A stretch of DNA of 34,445 nucleotides from Desulfobacteraceae bacterium 4572_123. GTDB lineage: Bacteria > Desulfobacterota > Desulfobacteria > Desulfobacterales > 4572-123. The translations under genes and the position numbers were made by a program. Numbering within the stretch: position 1 is the stretch's first letter; each line of letters opens with the position of its first letter. The notes under the pieces are model-generated. The model worked only from the letters and a program-made list of their open reading frames with translations. It ran no database searches and was not told the DNA's origin. Positions 32,298 through 34,445 of this stretch are shown here, piece after piece. Location: NCBI GenBank assembly GCA_002084545.1, contig NBLJ01000011.1, positions 1 through 34,445 on the forward strand, written 5' to 3'.

Positions 32298-34445
32298 ATG
32301 AATAAAAAACATCCCATTGCAATCGTCGGAATAGGCGGGGTTTTTCCCGGGGCCAATACCCTGGATGCATTCTGGCGGAATCTTATCGATAAAATCGATG
32401 CCGCAGGCCCGGTGCCGTCGAAACGCTGGATTGCGCCCATCAAGGACCTGTACGATTCGACCCCGCTGCCGGACAAAGCCCTTTCAAAAAGGGCCTGCCT
32501 GGTTGAAAATTTCAAGTTTGATCCCGCCGGCCTGGACCTGGACCCGGCTCTTATCATGGACCTGGACCCATTGTATCATCTGGTTCTGCATGCAGGGAGA
32601 CAGGCTTTTGCAGGAACACGAACAGCCTCACTGGACAAAAGCCGCGTCGGGGTTACCCTGGGAGCCATTGCCCTGCCCACCGATTCAGCCTCCAGGATTG
32701 CCGGAATCGTGCTGGGACGCTCTTTTGAAGAGAAATTGACGGGTCGATCTCCGGCTGATTCAAAAATTATGCATCTGACCCGCGGCCAGGCCCTGGCCGG
32801 CCGGGTTACGGCCCTGCCGGCAGCCATTCTGGCACGCGGTCTGAACCTGGGCGGGGGATCGTTTACCCTGGATGCGGCCTGTGCCTCCTCACTTTATGCC
32901 GTAAAACTGGCATGTGACGAATTATCTTCCTTCAGGGCCGATGCCATGCTCGCCGGAGGCGTATCCCGGCCCGCATCTCTTTATACCCAGATAGGTTTCA
33001 GCCAGCTCAGAGCCATCTCCCCTTCCGGACACTGTGCGCCCTTTGACAAAACCGCCGACGGGCTGGTGGTGGGCGAAGGCGCCGGTATCCTTGTGCTGAA
33101 ACGCCTGGAAGACGCCCTGTGCCATCAGGACACAATCTGGAGCGTCATCAAGGGAATCGGCATCTCCAATGATATCGAAGGCAACCTTCTGGCTCCCAGC
33201 AGTGAAGGGCAGGTGCGGGCCATGCAGGCCGCCTATGAACAGGCCGAATGGGCTCCACGGGACGTGGATCATATCGAATGCCACGGAGCCGGAACACCGG
33301 TGGGGGATATCACGGAATTAAGGAGCCTAAAAAATCTCTGGGGCAATTCCGGCTGGAAAACCGGCCAGTGCGCCATCGGCAGTATCAAATCCATGACCGG
33401 CCATCTGCTCACCGCGGCCGGGGCAGCAGGCATGATCAAAACCCTGCTGGCGATCCATCACAAGACCCTGCCGCCGTCACTTAATTTTACAGCGCCGGTT
33501 GAAAACAGTCCGCTCCACAACAGCCCTTTCCACGTTCAGACCCATCCTCGGCCCTGGGTGGCCAGAGATGACAAAAATCCTCGCCGGGCCGCTGTCAGCG
33601 CATTCGGGTTCGGCGGAATCAATGCCCATCTGCTGCTTGAAGAGTACTGTCTGAAAAAAACGACAGACCGGGACAAATTGCCCCTTGAGCTCTCTTCTCC
33701 CCCGGGCCATACTGATAAAGATATTCCTGATATCGCCATTGTAGGCATGGATACCAGATTCGGGAGCCTGAACAACCTGCACGATTTCCAACTGGCCGTA
33801 TTCAACGGCAGCGGCACGATCTGCAAAAGACCCGAATTCCGGTTCAAAGGCGGCGACAATACTGCAAAGCGGTATCTGGGCACAAGTGCGGCCTATGGGG
33901 CTTTCATGGAAAACATTACCCTGGAACCGGGAAAATTCCGCATTCCGCCCAGGGAACTGGCACAGATCCTGCCACAGCACCTTGTCCTGATCGAGGCGGC
34001 CGCCGCTGCAATGCAGGATGCCGGTCTGCCGCTCAGAGAGCCCCGCAAGCGTATGGGCGCCGTCATGGGTATCGGATTTGATTATGAGGCCACCAATTTC
34101 CATCTGCGCTGGGACCTTGTCAACAAAATCGCACAGTGGCAAAAAGATCTGGGCCTCAACCTCGACGCCGAACAGACACACGCCTGGCTGGAGGCCCTGC
34201 AAAACCAGATCGCCCCGCCCCTGACCCATGCCCGCACCCTGGGAGCCCTGGCCGGCATCATTGCCAGCCGGGTTGCCCGCGAATTCCGCCTGGGCGGTCC
34301 CAGTTTCACGGTTTCAGGGGAGGAAACTTCGGGTCTCAAGGCTATGGACATTGCTGTCCGATCACTGCAGCAGCACAGGACCGATATCATGCTGGCCGGG
34401 GCCGTGGACATGGCCGGAGATCTCCGCAACATCATTTTGTCCCAC
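32298..34445 (+). CDS. pfaC: PfaC-like ketosynthase-chain length factor synthase (3' end beyond window)
   Basis: A large iterative lipid/polyketide synthase, 716 codons seen and still open at the edge. Domain 1 (residues 5-450) is an active ketosynthase: Cys195 in SFTLDAACASSLYAVKLACD, His329 in ECHGAGTPVGD and His369 in SMTGHLLTAAG. Domain 2 (about 478 to the edge) repeats the fold, but the active Cys position is Glu676 (SFTVSGEETSGLKAMD), as in a chain length factor. KS followed by an inactive KS is the layout of PfaC in polyunsaturated fatty acid synthases (KS-CLF-DH-DH), and the KS sequence itself (NFKFDPAGLDL, IGSIKSMTGH) looks like that class. Dehydratases would lie to the right. A related secondary lipid or glycolipid synthase is equally possible; the product is unknown. 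Confidence 0.85.
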   Translation, partial: MNKKHPIAIVGIGGVFPGANTLDAFWRNLIDKIDAAGPVPSKRWIAPIKDLYDSTPLPDKALSKRACLVENFKFDPAGLDLDPALIMDLDPLYHLVLHAGRQAFAGTRTASLDKSRVGVTLGAIALPTDSASRIAGIVLGRSFEEKLTGRSPADSKIMHLTRGQALAGRVTALPAAILARGLNLGGGSFTLDAACASSLYAVKLACDELSSFRADAMLAGGVSRPASLYTQIGFSQLRAISPSGHCAPFDKTADGLVVGEGAGILVLKRLEDALCHQDTIWSVIKGIGISNDIEGNLLAPSSEGQVRAMQAAYEQAEWAPRDVDHIECHGAGTPVGDITELRSLKNLWGNSGWKTGQCAIGSIKSMTGHLLTAAGAAGMIKTLLAIHHKTLPPSLNFTAPVENSPLHNSPFHVQTHPRPWVARDDKNPRRAAVSAFGFGGINAHLLLEEYCLKKTTDRDKLPLELSSPPGHTDKDIPDIAIVGMDTRFGSLNNLHDFQLAVFNGSGTICKRPEFRFKGGDNTAKRYLGTSAAYGAFMENITLEPGKFRIPPRELAQILPQHLVLIEAAAAAMQDAGLPLREPRKRMGAVMGIGFDYEATNFHLRWDLVNKIAQWQKDLGLNLDAEQTHAWLEALQNQIAPPLTHARTLGALAGIIASRVAREFRLGGPSFTVSGEETSGLKAMDIAVRSLQQHRTDIMLAGAVDMAGDLRNIILSH

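Noticed and set aside
33477-34229. Long 250-aa frame on the minus strand
   Set aside because: It is the complement of the KS-CLF coding sequence, which has clear catalytic motifs. The long shadow is caused by high-GC codons.

Overview
The window looks like the chromosome of a Gram-negative anaerobe, most likely a sulfate-reducing deltaproteobacterium of the Desulfobacterales. The basis is indirect: several acyl-CoA ligases, a GAF-PAS-LuxR regulator of a type common in that group, a branched-chain-type ABC transporter that carries its own acyl-CoA ligase, a fused IcmF-type acyl-CoA mutase, a UGA-containing redox protein and a PfaC-like lipid synthase. No phage genes, transposases, tRNAs, rRNAs or CRISPR arrays were seen.

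Layout. (1) 1-1009: sparse, with one unrecognised 110-aa protein and a GIY-YIG protein. (2) 1010-4045, minus strand: tmRNA (ssrA, complete with encoded CCA), smpB, and PTS enzyme I and HPr with no sugar permease. (3) 4110-5768, plus strand: a short glutaredoxin-like selenoprotein gene that ordinary ORF calling misses, a LOG-family nucleosidase, and a gap rich in period-7 repeats. (4) 5769-7430, minus: a fatty acyl-CoA ligase. (5) 7717-19325, plus: a GAF-PAS-LuxR regulator, then livG, an acyl-CoA ligase, livH, livM, livK and livF, a universal stress protein, a third ligase-like protein with a degenerate active site, and a double-ACT protein. (6) 27008-19391, minus: TetR regulator, icmF, thiolase, 3-hydroxyacyl-CoA dehydrogenase, XRE-cupin regulator, acyl-CoA dehydrogenase. 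(7) 29199-27088, minus: a THUMP-type RNA methyltransferase and an AT-rich SAM methyltransferase. (8) 29343-30895: a truncated rarD, then a convergent pair of exported proteins (DUF2147 and chalcone-isomerase-like). (9) pyrD (minus) diverges from a large KS-CLF synthase gene (plus) that runs off the right edge.

How the genes fit together. Blocks 4-6 read as one acyl-CoA island. The ABC importer and its ligase would bring in a carboxylic acid and activate it. The TetR-controlled block supplies dehydrogenase, hydroxyacyl-CoA dehydrogenase and thiolase steps plus a carbon-skeleton mutase; no enoyl-CoA hydratase is present in the window. The substrate cannot be read from sequence.

Most notable observations: a selenoprotein gene with two in-frame UGA codons, each followed at 19-20 nt by a hairpin built on the same GGCU/AGCC stem; an IcmF that lacks most of its cobalamin-binding domain; an acyl-CoA-ligase-like protein without the P-loop consensus or the A10 lysine; a KS-CLF protein with Glu at the second active-site Cys position; and five intergenic arrays with a strict 7-bp period but unrelated unit sequences.
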